64,000 nucleotides of DNA from Microbacterium sorbitolivorans (GTDB taxonomy: Bacteria; Actinomycetota; Actinomycetes; Actinomycetales; Microbacteriaceae): positions 372,001 to 436,000 of the forward strand of contig NZ_KZ848473.1 of the NCBI RefSeq assembly GCF_003327285.1. Reading direction: 5' to 3'. Below, piece after piece: positions 1-8,182 of this stretch (positions are counted from its first letter, which is position 1; every line of letters starts with the position of its first letter). Under the pieces are notes generated by a model, which was given only the letters and a program-made list of their open reading frames with translations, had not been told where the DNA came from and did not search any database. The translations under genes and the position numbers were made by a program.

Positions 1-1
1 G

Positions 2-2176
2 CCCATGAAGGCGCTGTCGAACCAGAAGTTCCGCGAGCTGCAAGACGTCTACGGCGCCGAGAACGTCGGCCTGCTGACGGGCGACACCAACATCAACGGC
101 GACGCGCGCGTCGTGGTCATGACGACCGAAGTGCTGCGCAACATGATCTACGCCCGCTCGCGCGCGCTCGACGGCCTGCGCTACGTCGTGATGGACGAGA
201 TTCACTACCTCGCCGACCGCTTCCGCGGCGCGGTGTGGGAGGAGGTCATCATCCACCTGCCTGAGAGCGTGCGCCTCGTGGGCCTGTCGGCGACGGTGTC
301 GAACGCCGAGGAGTTCGGCGACTGGATCGGCACGGTGCGCGGCGACACCGAGGTCATCGTGTCGGAGACGCGGCCCGTGCCGCTCGAGCAGCATGTGCTC
401 GCGCGCGGCGACCTCATCCCGCTCTTCGACGAGCACAGCGCCGCAGACGTCAACCGCGACCTGCTACGGCTCGGCCGCGGGTTTTCCTCCGGCGGATCCG
501 GTGGTCGCGGGCAGCACGGCCGCGGTCGCCACCGCGGGGGACAGCAGCGCCCGCGTGGCGGCGCGGGGCGCCTCGACCGCGCGGCCGCGATCGACCTGCT
601 CGAGCACCGCAACCTGCTTCCGGCGATCTTCTTCATCTTCAGCCGCGTCGGCTGCGAGCAGGCGGTCGAGCAGGTGCGCCGCTCCGGGATCCGCCTGACG
701 AGCCGCGAGGAGCGCGAACAGATCCGCGAGATCGTGCGCCAGCGCACGGCGACGCTGCAGGACGAGGACCTCGGGGTGCTCGGCTTCTTCGAGTGGTCCG
801 ACAACCTCGAGCGGGGGATCGCGGCGCACCACGCCGGCATCCTGCCGATCTTCAAGGAGGTCGTCGAGGAGCTCTTCCAGAAGAAGCTCGTGAAGGTCGT
901 CTTCGCGACCGAGACGCTCGCCCTCGGCATCAACATGCCGGCCCGCACGGTGGTGCTCGAGAAGCTCGAGAAGTTCAACGGCGAGGCGCGCGTGCCGATC
1001 ACGTCGGGGGAGTACACGCAGCTGACGGGCCGCGCCGGGCGCCGCGGCATCGACGTCGAGGGTCACGCCGTCGTGCACTGGACCGACGGCGTCGACCCCG
1101 AGGCCGTGGCGTCGCTCGCGTCTCGCCGCACCTATCCGCTCAACTCGTCGTTCCGGCCGACCTACAACATGGCGGTCAACCTCATCGACCAGTTCGGGCA
1201 GGAGCCCGCGCGCGAGATTCTCGAGTCGTCGTTCGCGCAGTTCCAGGCCGACCGCGCCGTCGTGGGCCTCGCCCGTGAGGTGCGCCGCGCCGAGGAGTCG
1301 CTCGAGGGCTACCTCGGGTCGATGCAGTGCCACCTCGGCGACTTCGCCGAGTACGCCGGCATCCGCCGCGAGCTGAGCGACCTCGAGAAGAAGGCCCGCC
1401 GCGACGTCACGGCGTCGAAGGCGCGGCAGGAGCAGCGCCGCCAGCAGATGGCGAAGCTGAAGAAGCAGATGCAGCGCCACCCGTGCCACCAGTGCGGCGA
1501 GCGGGAGCAGCACGCGCGCTGGGGCGAGCGGTACTACCGGCTGAAGCGCACGACCGACAAGCAGCGCCGCGAGATCACGTCGCGAACCGGCACCGTCGCG
1601 CGCCAGTTCGACCGCATCGTCGACGTGCTGGCGGCTCTCGACTACGTGAGCTTCGACGCCGAGGGCGCGGCGAGCCTCACCGAGACCGGCCGCACGATGA
1701 AGCGCATCTACGGCGACCGCGACCTGCTCGTCGCCGAGTCGCTGCGGCGCGGGCTCTGGAAGAACCTCGACGCGGCCTCGCTCGCGGCGCTCGCCTGCAC
1801 CCTCGTGTACGAGCCGCGCCGTGGCGAGCAGGGCGGCGACTTCGCGCTGCCCCGCGGATCCTTCCGCGAGGCGCTCGACGAGACCGAGCGGCTGTGGGCC
1901 GAGCTCGACGACCTCGAGCAGGATCACCGGTTGCCCGGCACCGCGCCGCTCGCGCCGGGCCTCGCCCAGGCGATGCACCTGTGGGCGCGCGGCGTGATTC
2001 TCGACCGCGTGCTCGGCGCCGCCGACATGGCGGCCGGCGACTTCGTGCGCTGGACGAAGCAGACGATCGACCTGCTCGACCAGATCTCGATCGTCGCGGA
2101 GGGCGACCTCGCCCGCACCGCGCGCCGCGCCCTCGACGCGGTGCGCCGCGGCATCGTGGCCTACTCGGGCGTCTAA
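2..2176 (+). CDS. Ski2/HelY-like DEAD/DEAH-box helicase, 5' end outside window
   Basis: Superfamily 2 RNA/DNA helicase, probably ATP-dependent RNA unwinding in the cytoplasm. The reading frame is already open at the window edge and begins inside motif Ia (PMKALSNQKF), so motif I (Walker A) lies upstream and is not seen. Visible from the first Met: motif II DEIH at 64-67, motif III SAT near 95, helicase C domain with the TGRAGRRGID block near 340, and a C-terminal DSHCT-like region. An Arg/Gly-rich insert (about residues 158-190) sits between the RecA domains, and a CHQC...H cluster near 495 could bind zinc. It resembles actinobacterial HelY. The gene ends at TAA 2174-2176, directly followed by a nested palindrome. 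Confidence 0.93.
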   Translation, partial: PMKALSNQKFRELQDVYGAENVGLLTGDTNINGDARVVVMTTEVLRNMIYARSRALDGLRYVVMDEIHYLADRFRGAVWEEVIIHLPESVRLVGLSATVSNAEEFGDWIGTVRGDTEVIVSETRPVPLEQHVLARGDLIPLFDEHSAADVNRDLLRLGRGFSSGGSGGRGQHGRGRHRGGQQRPRGGAGRLDRAAAIDLLEHRNLLPAIFFIFSRVGCEQAVEQVRRSGIRLTSREEREQIREIVRQRTATLQDEDLGVLGFFEWSDNLERGIAAHHAGILPIFKEVVEELFQKKLVKVVFATETLALGINMPARTVVLEKLEKFNGEARVPITSGEYTQLTGRAGRRGIDVEGHAVVHWTDGVDPEAVASLASRRTYPLNSSFRPTYNMAVNLIDQFGQEPAREILESSFAQFQADRAVVGLAREVRRAEESLEGYLGSMQCHLGDFAEYAGIRRELSDLEKKARRDVTASKARQEQRRQQMAKLKKQMQRHPCHQCGEREQHARWGERYYRLKRTTDKQRREITSRTGTVARQFDRIVDVLAALDYVSFDAEGAASLTETGRTMKRIYGDRDLLVAESLRRGLWKNLDAASLAALACTLVYEPRRGEQGGDFALPRGSFREALDETERLWAELDDLEQDHRLPGTAPLAPGLAQAMHLWARGVILDRVLGAADMAAGDFVRWTKQTIDLLDQISIVAEGDLARTARRALDAVRRGIVAYSGV

Positions 2177-2235
2177 CTCTGCAATTCTCCGCGCGGTCAG
2201 CAGCGAATAGCTGATGACGCCGCGGAGAATTGACG
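2177..2235. repeat. Nested palindromic repeat, copy 1
   Basis: The outer arms CAATTCTCCGCG (2182-2193) and CGCGGAGAATTG (2221-2232) pair perfectly over 12 bp. They enclose a second hairpin, GTCAGCAGC (2196-2204) with GCTGATGAC (2210-2218), which has one mismatch. A second copy of the same design lies at 26517-26580. There is no T-tract, so a plain intrinsic terminator is not obvious, but the position just after a stop codon would suit a 3'-end or insulator role. The right arm ends next to the -10 hexamer of trmD. Confidence 0.8.
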
Positions 2236-2250
2236 ACTTAGGATTGAGCG

Positions 2251-2940
2251 GTGCGTATCGACATCGTGACCATCTTTCCGGCGTTCTTCGACGTGCTCGA
2301 CGTCTCACTGATCGGCAAGGCGCGCGAGTCGGGCGTTCTCGACCTGCGCGTGCACGATCTGCGCGATCACACCCACGACCGCCACCGCACCGTCGACGAC
2401 ACCCCGTACGGCGGCGGCGCTGGCATGGTGATGAAGCCGGAACCCTGGGGCGAGGCTCTCGACGAGATCCTGGGCGACGACGCCGTGCTCATCGTGCCGA
2501 CCCCGTCGGGCGAGGTCTTCACGCAGAGGACGGCCCGCGAGCTCGCCGAGGAGAAGCAGCTCGTGTTCGCGTGCGGCCGCTACGAGGGAATCGACCAGCG
2601 GGTGCTCGACCACTACGCCTCGCGCGGCCGCGTGCGCCTCGTGAGCATCGGCGACTATGTGCTCAACGGCGGCGAGGTCGCCTCGATGGCGATGATCGAG
2701 GCCATCGGCCGTCTCATCCCCGGCGTCGTCGGCAACCCCGAGAGCCTCGTCGAGGAGTCGCACGAGCTCGGCATGCTCGAGTATCCGATCTACACGAAGC
2801 CCGCCGAATGGCGCGGCCGCGGCGTGCCCGACGTGCTCCTGAGCGGGCACCACGCCAAGATCGCCGAGTGGCGCCGCGAGCAGTCGCTCGAGCGAACGCG
2901 AGAGCGCCGCCCCGATCTGCTCGACGAGCAGGATCGGTAG
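2251..2940 (+). CDS. trmD: tRNA (guanine-37-N1)-methyltransferase
   Basis: Methylates G37 next to the anticodon using SAM, preventing frameshifting. The 229-aa length is normal. The SPOUT trefoil knot is visible: [10 protein letters not shown] at the N-terminus, the [11 protein letters not shown] loop, the [10 protein letters not shown] motif, and [10 protein letters not shown]. The GTG start follows TAGGAT (2239-2244) by exactly six bases and has no Shine-Dalgarno, indicating a leaderless mRNA. It is usually part of the rpsP-rimM-trmD-rplS cluster. Here rplS is still close by, but map is inverted in between and rimM/rpsP are not upstream. It faces map tail to tail. Confidence 0.97.
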   Translation: MRIDIVTIFPAFFDVLDVSLIGKARESGVLDLRVHDLRDHTHDRHRTVDDTPYGGGAGMVMKPEPWGEALDEILGDDAVLIVPTPSGEVFTQRTARELAEEKQLVFACGRYEGIDQRVLDHYASRGRVRLVSIGDYVLNGGEVASMAMIEAIGRLIPGVVGNPESLVEESHELGMLEYPIYTKPAEWRGRGVPDVLLSGHHAKIAEWRREQSLERTRERRPDLLDEQDR

Positions 2941-2951
2941 CGGCGCTCTCG
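2899..2951. terminator. Bidirectional terminator-like hairpin between trmD and map
   Basis: The arms CGAGAGCGCCG (2899-2909) and CGGCGCTCTCG (2941-2951) pair over 11 bp, with an inner GCTCG/CGAGC stem. The left arm lies inside the last codons of trmD. It sits between two convergent genes and has no T-tract on either strand. Confidence 0.55.
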
Positions 2952-2960
2952 GGGCGGAGA

Positions 2961-3728
2961 TCAGGCCTGCGACAGGATGACGGGCCCGTCCTCCGTGATC
3001 GCGATGGTGTGCTCGCTGTGCGCGCCGCGGGATCCGTCGGCGCTCGACAGCGTCCAGCCGTCGCGCTGCTCGGTGATGAGCTCGTCGGTGGTCTGCAGGA
3101 ACCACGGCTCGATCGCGATGACGAGGCCCGGCTTCAGCGGGAAGCCGCGGCCGGCGCGGCCGGCGTTCGGAACGTGCGGGTCGCCGTGCATGGTGCGGCC
3201 GACGCCGTGACCGCCGAAGTCGGTGTTGATCTTGAGGCCCTCGGCGCGCGCGACCTTCGCGATCGCGGCCGAGATGTCGCCGACCTTGTTGCCCGGCTGT
3301 GCCGCGGCGATGCCGGCGGCGAGTGCGCGCTCGGTCGTGTCGATGAGCTTGAGGTCCTCCTCGCGCGGCGTTCCGACGACGAACGAGATGGCCGAGTCGG
3401 CGACCCAGCCGTTCAGCGAGACCGCGAAGTCGAGCGTCAGCAGGTCGCCGTCCTTCAGCGCGTAGTCGTAGGGCATGCCGTGCAGCACCGACTCGTTGAC
3501 CGAGGTGCAGATCACGTGCCCGAAGGGGCCGGATCCGAACGAGGGCGCGTAATCGAGGTAGCAGCTCTCGGCGCCGGCGCGGCGGATCAGCTCGTGCGCG
3601 CGCTTGTCGATGTGTAGCAGGTTCATGCCGACCGTGACCTCGTTCTTGAGGGTCTGCAGGGTCTCGGCGACGAAGCGGCCCGCGGGGCGCATCTGCTCGA
3701 TCTCGGCGGGAGTGCGCAATTCGATCAT
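2961..3728 (-). CDS. map: Methionine aminopeptidase, type I
   Basis: Removes the initiator Met from nascent proteins; dinuclear metalloenzyme. The 255-aa protein starts MIELRTPAEIEQM and shows the metal-ligand regions DFAVSLNGWVADSA, GHGVGRTMHGDPHVPN and AIEPWF. The ATG at 3728 has a good ribosome site, AAAGGA, about six bases upstream. A longer frame to 3764 lacks this support. A second dinuclear-metal Asp pattern (D...D) is present in the expected order. It is convergent with trmD and divergent from rplS; a GAGAAT hexamer about 40 bases upstream could be its -10. Confidence 0.96.
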   Translation of the reverse strand: MIELRTPAEIEQMRPAGRFVAETLQTLKNEVTVGMNLLHIDKRAHELIRRAGAESCYLDYAPSFGSGPFGHVICTSVNESVLHGMPYDYALKDGDLLTLDFAVSLNGWVADSAISFVVGTPREEDLKLIDTTERALAAGIAAAQPGNKVGDISAAIAKVARAEGLKINTDFGGHGVGRTMHGDPHVPNAGRAGRGFPLKPGLVIAIEPWFLQTTDELITEQRDGWTLSSADGSRGAHSEHTIAITEDGPVILSQA

Positions 3729-3802
3729 GGGAGTCCTTTCGCAATTTTCGCGTGTGGGAACCATTCTCGCTTACTGCGCCGGGGAATGCCCGCACGAGGG
3801 TT

Positions 3803-3985
3803 TTTACGGCACACCCGATCTGTGGCAGAATAGACCCTTGTGCCGTGACCGGTGCGCCCGTTGGTGCTCCGGTTGTGACTCTGCCACGGGGGAGTCACGG
3901 TCTCGTCTGACGAGACTCACGACGCCGCCTTCTTTATTTCCTTGTGAAGTGGTCGGCCCGTGGCGGTCACAGAGAGCGATTCATC
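3803..3985 (+). promoter_or_regulatory. rplS promoter and structured leader
   Basis: A candidate promoter is TTTACG (3803-3808), a 17-bp spacer, then CAGAAT (3826-3831), giving a leader of roughly 150 nt. The leader holds two clean hairpins: GTGACTC/GAGTCAC (3875-3881 with 3892-3898) and GTCTCGT-ctg-ACGAGAC (3900-3916). Ribosomal protein leaders often carry autoregulatory structures. No match to a named L19 leader family is claimed. Confidence 0.5.
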
Positions 3986-4339
3986 ATGAACATCATTGAT
4001 GCACTCGACGCAGCCTCGCTGCGCAGCGACATCCCGGAGTTCGGCCCCGGCGACACCGTCAAGGTCCACGTGAATATCATCGAGGGCAACCGCTCGCGTG
4101 TTCAGGTGTTCCAGGGCGTCGTGCTCGGCCGTCAGGGCTCGGGCCTCCGCGAGACGTTCACCGTTCGCAAGATCAGCTTCCAGGTGGGCGTGGAGCGTAT
4201 GTTCCCCGTTCACTCGCCGATCATCGAGAAGATCGAGGTCCTCACGCGCGGTGACGTGCGTCGCGCCAAGATCTACTACCTGCGCGGTCTCACCGGCAAG
4301 AAGGCGCGCATCCGCGAGAAGCGGACCAACAACGCCTAA
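3986..4339 (+). CDS. rplS: 50S ribosomal protein L19
   Basis: Structural protein at the 30S-50S interface. It is 117 aa, the usual length, with the family signatures [22 protein letters not shown] and [12 protein letters not shown]. The ATG at 3986 gives the canonical N-terminus [12 protein letters not shown] and has AGAGAG upstream. A 14-residue upstream extension from 3944 has no support. The gene is followed by an intrinsic terminator and then by lepB. Confidence 0.98.
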   Translation: MNIIDALDAASLRSDIPEFGPGDTVKVHVNIIEGNRSRVQVFQGVVLGRQGSGLRETFTVRKISFQVGVERMFPVHSPIIEKIEVLTRGDVRRAKIYYLRGLTGKKARIREKRTNNA

Positions 4340-4359
4340 TTCTGGTCGGATTCATAGCG

Positions 4360-4395
4360 AACGTCCCGTGCCGCCTTCGGTACGGGACGTTTGTT
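4360..4395 (+). terminator. Intrinsic terminator after rplS
   Basis: The 10-bp stem AACGTCCCGT / ACGGGACGTT (4360-4369 with 4382-4391) has a 12-base loop and is followed by TTGTTG. It overlaps the region from which lepB must be transcribed. Confidence 0.8.
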
Positions 4396-4414
4396 GTATG
4401 GGAACCTAAAAGAG

Positions 4415-5161
4415 ATGACAACAGAAGCAGGATCCTCGCCTTCGCCCGCGCGTTCTCGTGGGCGGGGTTTTTTGACCTTCCTGCGCGATGTCATCGTGAT
4501 CGTCGTGGTCGCGGTGCTCGTCTCGGTGCTCATTAAGAGCTTCGTCGTGCGGTCGTTCTACATCCCGTCCGAGTCGATGGAGAACACCCTCCTCGTCGAC
4601 GACAAGATCCTCGTCGACGAGCTCACGCCGAAGTTCGGCGGCTATCACCGCGGCGATGTGATCGTGTTTAAGGATCCGGGCGGTTGGCTCGACGGCGCGA
4701 GTTCGCCGGCCCCCACGGGCATCGCTGGCGCGATCGACTGGGCGCTCTCTGCCGTGGGCATCTCGGCCTCCGACTCCGACGAGCACCTCGTGAAGCGCCT
4801 CATCGGCATGCCGGGCGACCACATCACGTGCTGCAACGAGCTCGGCCAGCTCGTGATTAACGGCGCCGGCATCGACGAATCTGACTATCTTCGCCTGCCC
4901 GCGGGATCCTCGCTCGCGTCGAAGATCGACTTCGACGTCGTCGTGCCGGAGGGCACGGTGTGGGTGATGGGCGATAACCGCAACAACTCGCGCGACTCGC
5001 GCTACCACAACGGGCAGCCGGGCGGCGGATTCGTGCCGATCGAGGACATCGTCGGCCGCGTCGCCCTGCGCACCTGGCCCCTCGACACCTTCGGCCCGCT
5101 CGAGAACGAGACGTCGGCGTTCCGCGGCGTGCCCGACGCGTCCGACTCTTCCGACGAATGA
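4415..5161 (+). CDS. lepB: Type I signal peptidase
   Basis: Membrane serine protease that removes signal peptides on the outer face of the cytoplasmic membrane. It is 248 aa with one N-terminal membrane segment at about 24-46. The catalytic Ser is Ser54 in PSESMENTL and the general-base Lys is Lys127 in KRLIGMPGD; box E is MGDNRNNSRDSRYH. The start is taken as ATG 4415 (MTTEAGSSPS); an upstream TTG at 4391 lies in the rplS terminator. Its stop overlaps the rnhB start (ATGA), so the two are translationally coupled. Confidence 0.96.
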   Translation: MTTEAGSSPSPARSRGRGFLTFLRDVIVIVVVAVLVSVLIKSFVVRSFYIPSESMENTLLVDDKILVDELTPKFGGYHRGDVIVFKDPGGWLDGASSPAPTGIAGAIDWALSAVGISASDSDEHLVKRLIGMPGDHITCCNELGQLVINGAGIDESDYLRLPAGSSLASKIDFDVVVPEGTVWVMGDNRNNSRDSRYHNGQPGGGFVPIEDIVGRVALRTWPLDTFGPLENETSAFRGVPDASDSSDE

Positions 5162-5826
5162 GCCCCGTGACGCCGACGCTCGACCTCGAGCGTCACCTGC
5201 TCGACGAGTTTCCCTTCGTGATCGGCCTCGACGAGGTGGGGCGCGGCGCGCTCGCCGGCCCCGTGACGGTCGGGGCGAGCATCCTCGACCGCGCGGTCGC
5301 GGACGGCGAGGTCCCCGAGGGGCTCCGCGACTCGAAGCTCGTGACCGAGAAAAGGCGCCCCGACGTCGCCGAGCGCACGGCCGCGTGGGTGCTCGGCACC
5401 GCCCTCGGCTGGGCGACGCCCGGCGAGGTCGACGAGCGGGGGATCCTCGGCGCGCTCGGCCTCGCGGCGACGCGCGCGGTGGCGGGGCTGCGCGAGCAGG
5501 GCTTCGCGGTTGAGAGGGCCGTGCACCTGCTCGACGGCGACCGCGACTACCTCTCGCGCGTGGCGCGCGAGGAGCTCGGGCCACTCGACGTTCGCACCGT
5601 CGTCAAGGGCGACCGCGATCGCGCCGTCATCTCGGCCGCGTCGATCGCCGCGAAGGTCGCGCGCGACGCGCTCATGGTCGACCTGCACCCGGGCTTCGAG
5701 GCCTACGCGTGGGACCGCAACAAGGGCTACGCGAGCGCCGCGCACCGCTCCGCGATCGAGGCCCACGGCCTCACGGCGCATCACCGGCAGTCGTGGGCAA
5801 TCGCCCCGGCGCAGCCGCTTTTTTAG
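5158..5826 (+). CDS. rnhB: Ribonuclease HII
   Basis: Endonuclease that nicks at ribonucleotides in DNA and cuts RNA in RNA-DNA hybrids. The 222-aa protein has the family signature VIGLDEVGRGALAGPV with Asp25 and Glu26, Asp126 in LLDGD, and the SAASIAAKVARD block carrying the last catalytic Asp. It overlaps lepB by four bases. A second RNase H (type I) is encoded at 42751-43506, so this strain carries both types. Confidence 0.96.
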   Translation: MSPVTPTLDLERHLLDEFPFVIGLDEVGRGALAGPVTVGASILDRAVADGEVPEGLRDSKLVTEKRRPDVAERTAAWVLGTALGWATPGEVDERGILGALGLAATRAVAGLREQGFAVERAVHLLDGDRDYLSRVAREELGPLDVRTVVKGDRDRAVISAASIAAKVARDALMVDLHPGFEAYAWDRNKGYASAAHRSAIEAHGLTAHHRQSWAIAPAQPLF

Positions 5827-5858
5827 AAACCACGGCGACCTCGTAGGATGGGACGACC

Positions 5859-6185
5859 ATGGATGAGGATGCTTTCGAGGAATTCGATCGCGAGCTTGAG
5901 CTCGCGCTGTACCGCGAGTATCGCGACATCGTCGGTCAGTTTCAGTTCGTCGTCGAGACGGAGCGCCGGTTCTACCTCGCGAACGAGGTCAACGTCGTTC
6001 GCCGCGACACCGAGCACGACTTCTACTTCGAGCTCACGATGCGCGACGTGTGGGTGTGGGACATCTACCGCGCGAACCGCTTCGTGACGAGCGTGCGGGT
6101 GCTGACGTTCAAGGACGTCAACGTCGAGGAGCTCTCGCGCGGCGAGTTCAAGCTCCCCGATGACATGTCGCTCGACAAGCCGTAA
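5859..6185 (+). CDS. DUF2469 conserved actinobacterial protein
   Basis: An acidic 108-aa protein of unknown function, almost invariant among Actinobacteria and regularly located between rnhB and yraN, as here. The family core is visible (MDEDAFEEFDRELELALYREY, then VVETERRFYLANEVN and a basic middle). No transmembrane segment or catalytic motif is seen. TAGGAT (5844-5849) lies nine bases before the ATG, so transcription probably starts at or just before the start codon. Confidence 0.93.
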   Translation: MDEDAFEEFDRELELALYREYRDIVGQFQFVVETERRFYLANEVNVVRRDTEHDFYFELTMRDVWVWDIYRANRFVTSVRVLTFKDVNVEELSRGEFKLPDDMSLDKP

Positions 6186-6216
6186 CCGGGGTCAGCGTGT
6201 CCACAGGGCGCTAATT

Positions 6217-6240
6217 CGCCGATTCTCTCCACAATCGGCG
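6217..6240. other. Hairpin between DUF2469 and yraN
   Basis: CGCCGATT (6217-6224) and AATCGGCG (6233-6240) form an 8-bp stem with an eight-base loop. It has no T-tract. It may end the DUF2469 transcript or sit in the yraN leader. Confidence 0.45.
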
Positions 6241-6284
6241 GATCCGCCCGCATGCGCGGTCACCCGTTCGGGCACCGTGGTGGC

Positions 6285-6647
6285 ATGAGCCACAACACGA
6301 CCCTCGGGCGCGCGGGCGAGCAGCGCGCGGCCGACTACCTTCAAGGCCGCGGTTTCGACGTCGTCGACCGCAATTGGCGCTGCTCCGCCGGCGAGATCGA
6401 TCTCGTCGCGACGCACGGCGACGTGCTCGCGATCGTCGAGGTGAAGACCCGCTCGAACAAGCGCTACGGGCATCCGCTCGAGGCGCTCGACCGCGCGAAG
6501 GTCGACCGCCTCTGGCGCCTCGCGCTGATGTGGGCGCGCACGCACCCCGAGACCGCGCGCGGCAGGCGGATCCGCGTCGACGCCGTCGCCGTGATCGGCG
6601 CGGATCCGGATACTGCGTCGGTCGAGCACCTCGCGGGGCTGTCGTGA
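6285..6647 (+). CDS. YraN family endonuclease-like protein (UPF0102)
   Basis: A 120-aa protein with the restriction-endonuclease-like fold of the YraN family. Visible motifs are GRAGEQRAADYL near the N-terminus and the nuclease-type core GEIDLV...IVEVKTRS. Its biochemical role is not established in general; linkage to comM and dprA suggests a link to DNA processing. The ATG at 6285 gives MSHNTTLGRAGE; the stop overlaps the comM start as GTGA. The longer frame beginning at 6252 would add unconserved residues. Confidence 0.9.
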   Translation: MSHNTTLGRAGEQRAADYLQGRGFDVVDRNWRCSAGEIDLVATHGDVLAIVEVKTRSNKRYGHPLEALDRAKVDRLWRLALMWARTHPETARGRRIRVDAVAVIGADPDTASVEHLAGLS

Positions 6648-8182
6648 TCGTCGTGCGCACCTGGGCCGTGGCCCTCACGGGGCTCAGCGGCCAGCTGATC
6701 GAGGTCGAAGCCGACATCACGCAGCACAAGCCCGACTTCCGGCTGATCGGAATGCCCGACAAGGCGCTGGGCGAGGCGGTGCGGCGCGTGACGAACGCGT
6801 GCGAGAACACCGGGCTGGAACTGCCGGATCGGCGGCTGACGGTCAACCTCTCGCCCGCGAGCCTCCCCAAGCAGGGATCCGGCTTCGACCTCGCGGTGGC
6901 GCTCGCGGCCGTCGCGACCGACGGCAGGCTCGACCCCGACTCGCTCGTGCGCACGGTGCACATCGGCGAGCTCGGCCTCGACGGGCGCGTGCGCGCGGTG
7001 CCGGGCGTGCTGCCCGCCGTCCTCGCGGCGGTCGGCGCCGGGCGCACCCGCGTCGTCGTGCCCGAGGCGAACCGGCCCGAGGCGGAGCTCGTGGCGGGCG
7101 CCGAGGTCATCGGCGTGCGCACCCTCGCGGAGGCTGCGCGGCTGCACGGCGCGGAGCTCGACGATCCCGTGTTGGAGGGGCCGCCCGAGGTCGAGCCGGT
7201 CGCGGATCCGGTCTCGGGGCCGGAGGAGCAGGCGCTCGACCTCGCAGACGTCGTGGGGCAGCGCGACGCCGTCGAGGCGCTCGTGATCGCGGCCGCTGGC
7301 GGGCACCACCTGCTGATGTCGGGCCCTCCGGGCGCGGGCAAGACGATGCTGGCGAGGCGCCTACCCGGGATCCTGCCGGCGCTCGACGACGAGGCGGCCC
7401 TCGAGGTCGCGTCGGTGCGGTCGCTCTCGGGCGAGAGCGTGCGCGGCCTCACCCGCACGCCGCCCTTCGAGGCGCCGCACCATTCCGCCACGCTCGCGGC
7501 GCTCGTCGGCGGGGGATCGCGGCGGGCGACGCCGGGGGCGATCGCCCGGGCCTCGCGCGGCGTGCTGTTCATCGACGAGGTCGCGGAGGCGCCGCGGTCG
7601 CTCCTCGACGCGCTCCGGCAACCCCTCGAGAACGGCTCGATCTCGATCCACCGCGCCGGGTTCGTGGCGAGCTTTCCCGCGCAGTTCCAGCTGGTCCTCG
7701 CCTGTAATCCTTGTTTTTGCGGGGAACATGGCGTTTTAGGGGGCACCTGCACTTGCTCTCCGGCGGAGGTGCGGCGGTACACCGGGAAGATCTCGGGGCC
7801 GCTCCTCGACCGCGTTGACATCGACCTGCGCATGCGGCGCGTGTCGCGCATCTCGGACGAGGGCCGAGGCGGGCTCTCGAGCGCCGAGGCGCGCGCCCGC
7901 GTCGTCGCGTCGCGGCAGATCGCCGCCGAGCGGCTCGCCGGCACACCGTGGCGCACGAACGCGCAGGTGCCGGGCACCTGGCTGCGGGAGGGCCCGCGCC
8001 GGCTCACCGGATCCGCGCGGCGCACGCTCGACGGCGCGCTCGAGCGCGGCCTCGTCACCCTCCGCGCCTATGACCGGGTCACGCGCGTCGCGTGGACGAT
8101 CGCCGACCTCGCGGGGCGCGACGAACCCAACGCGCACGACGTCGGGCGCGCGCTGTTCCTCAAGAAGGGCGTGTCGGCATGA
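6644..8182 (+). CDS. comM: ComM / YifB family Mg-chelatase-like AAA+ ATPase
   Basis: A hexameric AAA+ helicase-type ATPase; in naturally transformable bacteria ComM promotes branch migration of incoming DNA. The 512 aa comprise an N-terminal Lon-like (ChlI) domain with SPASLPKQGSGFDLAVA, Walker A GPPGAGKT at about 227-234, Walker B FIDEVAE, and a Mg_chelatase C-terminal domain with a cysteine cluster (CNPCFCG, CTCSP). The GTG at 6644 overlaps the yraN stop; GTG 6653 is an alternative. Its own stop overlaps dprA (ATGA), so yraN-comM-dprA is one tightly coupled operon. Confidence 0.95.
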   Translation: MIVVRTWAVALTGLSGQLIEVEADITQHKPDFRLIGMPDKALGEAVRRVTNACENTGLELPDRRLTVNLSPASLPKQGSGFDLAVALAAVATDGRLDPDSLVRTVHIGELGLDGRVRAVPGVLPAVLAAVGAGRTRVVVPEANRPEAELVAGAEVIGVRTLAEAARLHGAELDDPVLEGPPEVEPVADPVSGPEEQALDLADVVGQRDAVEALVIAAAGGHHLLMSGPPGAGKTMLARRLPGILPALDDEAALEVASVRSLSGESVRGLTRTPPFEAPHHSATLAALVGGGSRRATPGAIARASRGVLFIDEVAEAPRSLLDALRQPLENGSISIHRAGFVASFPAQFQLVLACNPCFCGEHGVLGGTCTCSPAEVRRYTGKISGPLLDRVDIDLRMRRVSRISDEGRGGLSSAEARARVVASRQIAAERLAGTPWRTNAQVPGTWLREGPRRLTGSARRTLDGALERGLVTLRAYDRVTRVAWTIADLAGRDEPNAHDVGRALFLKKGVSA

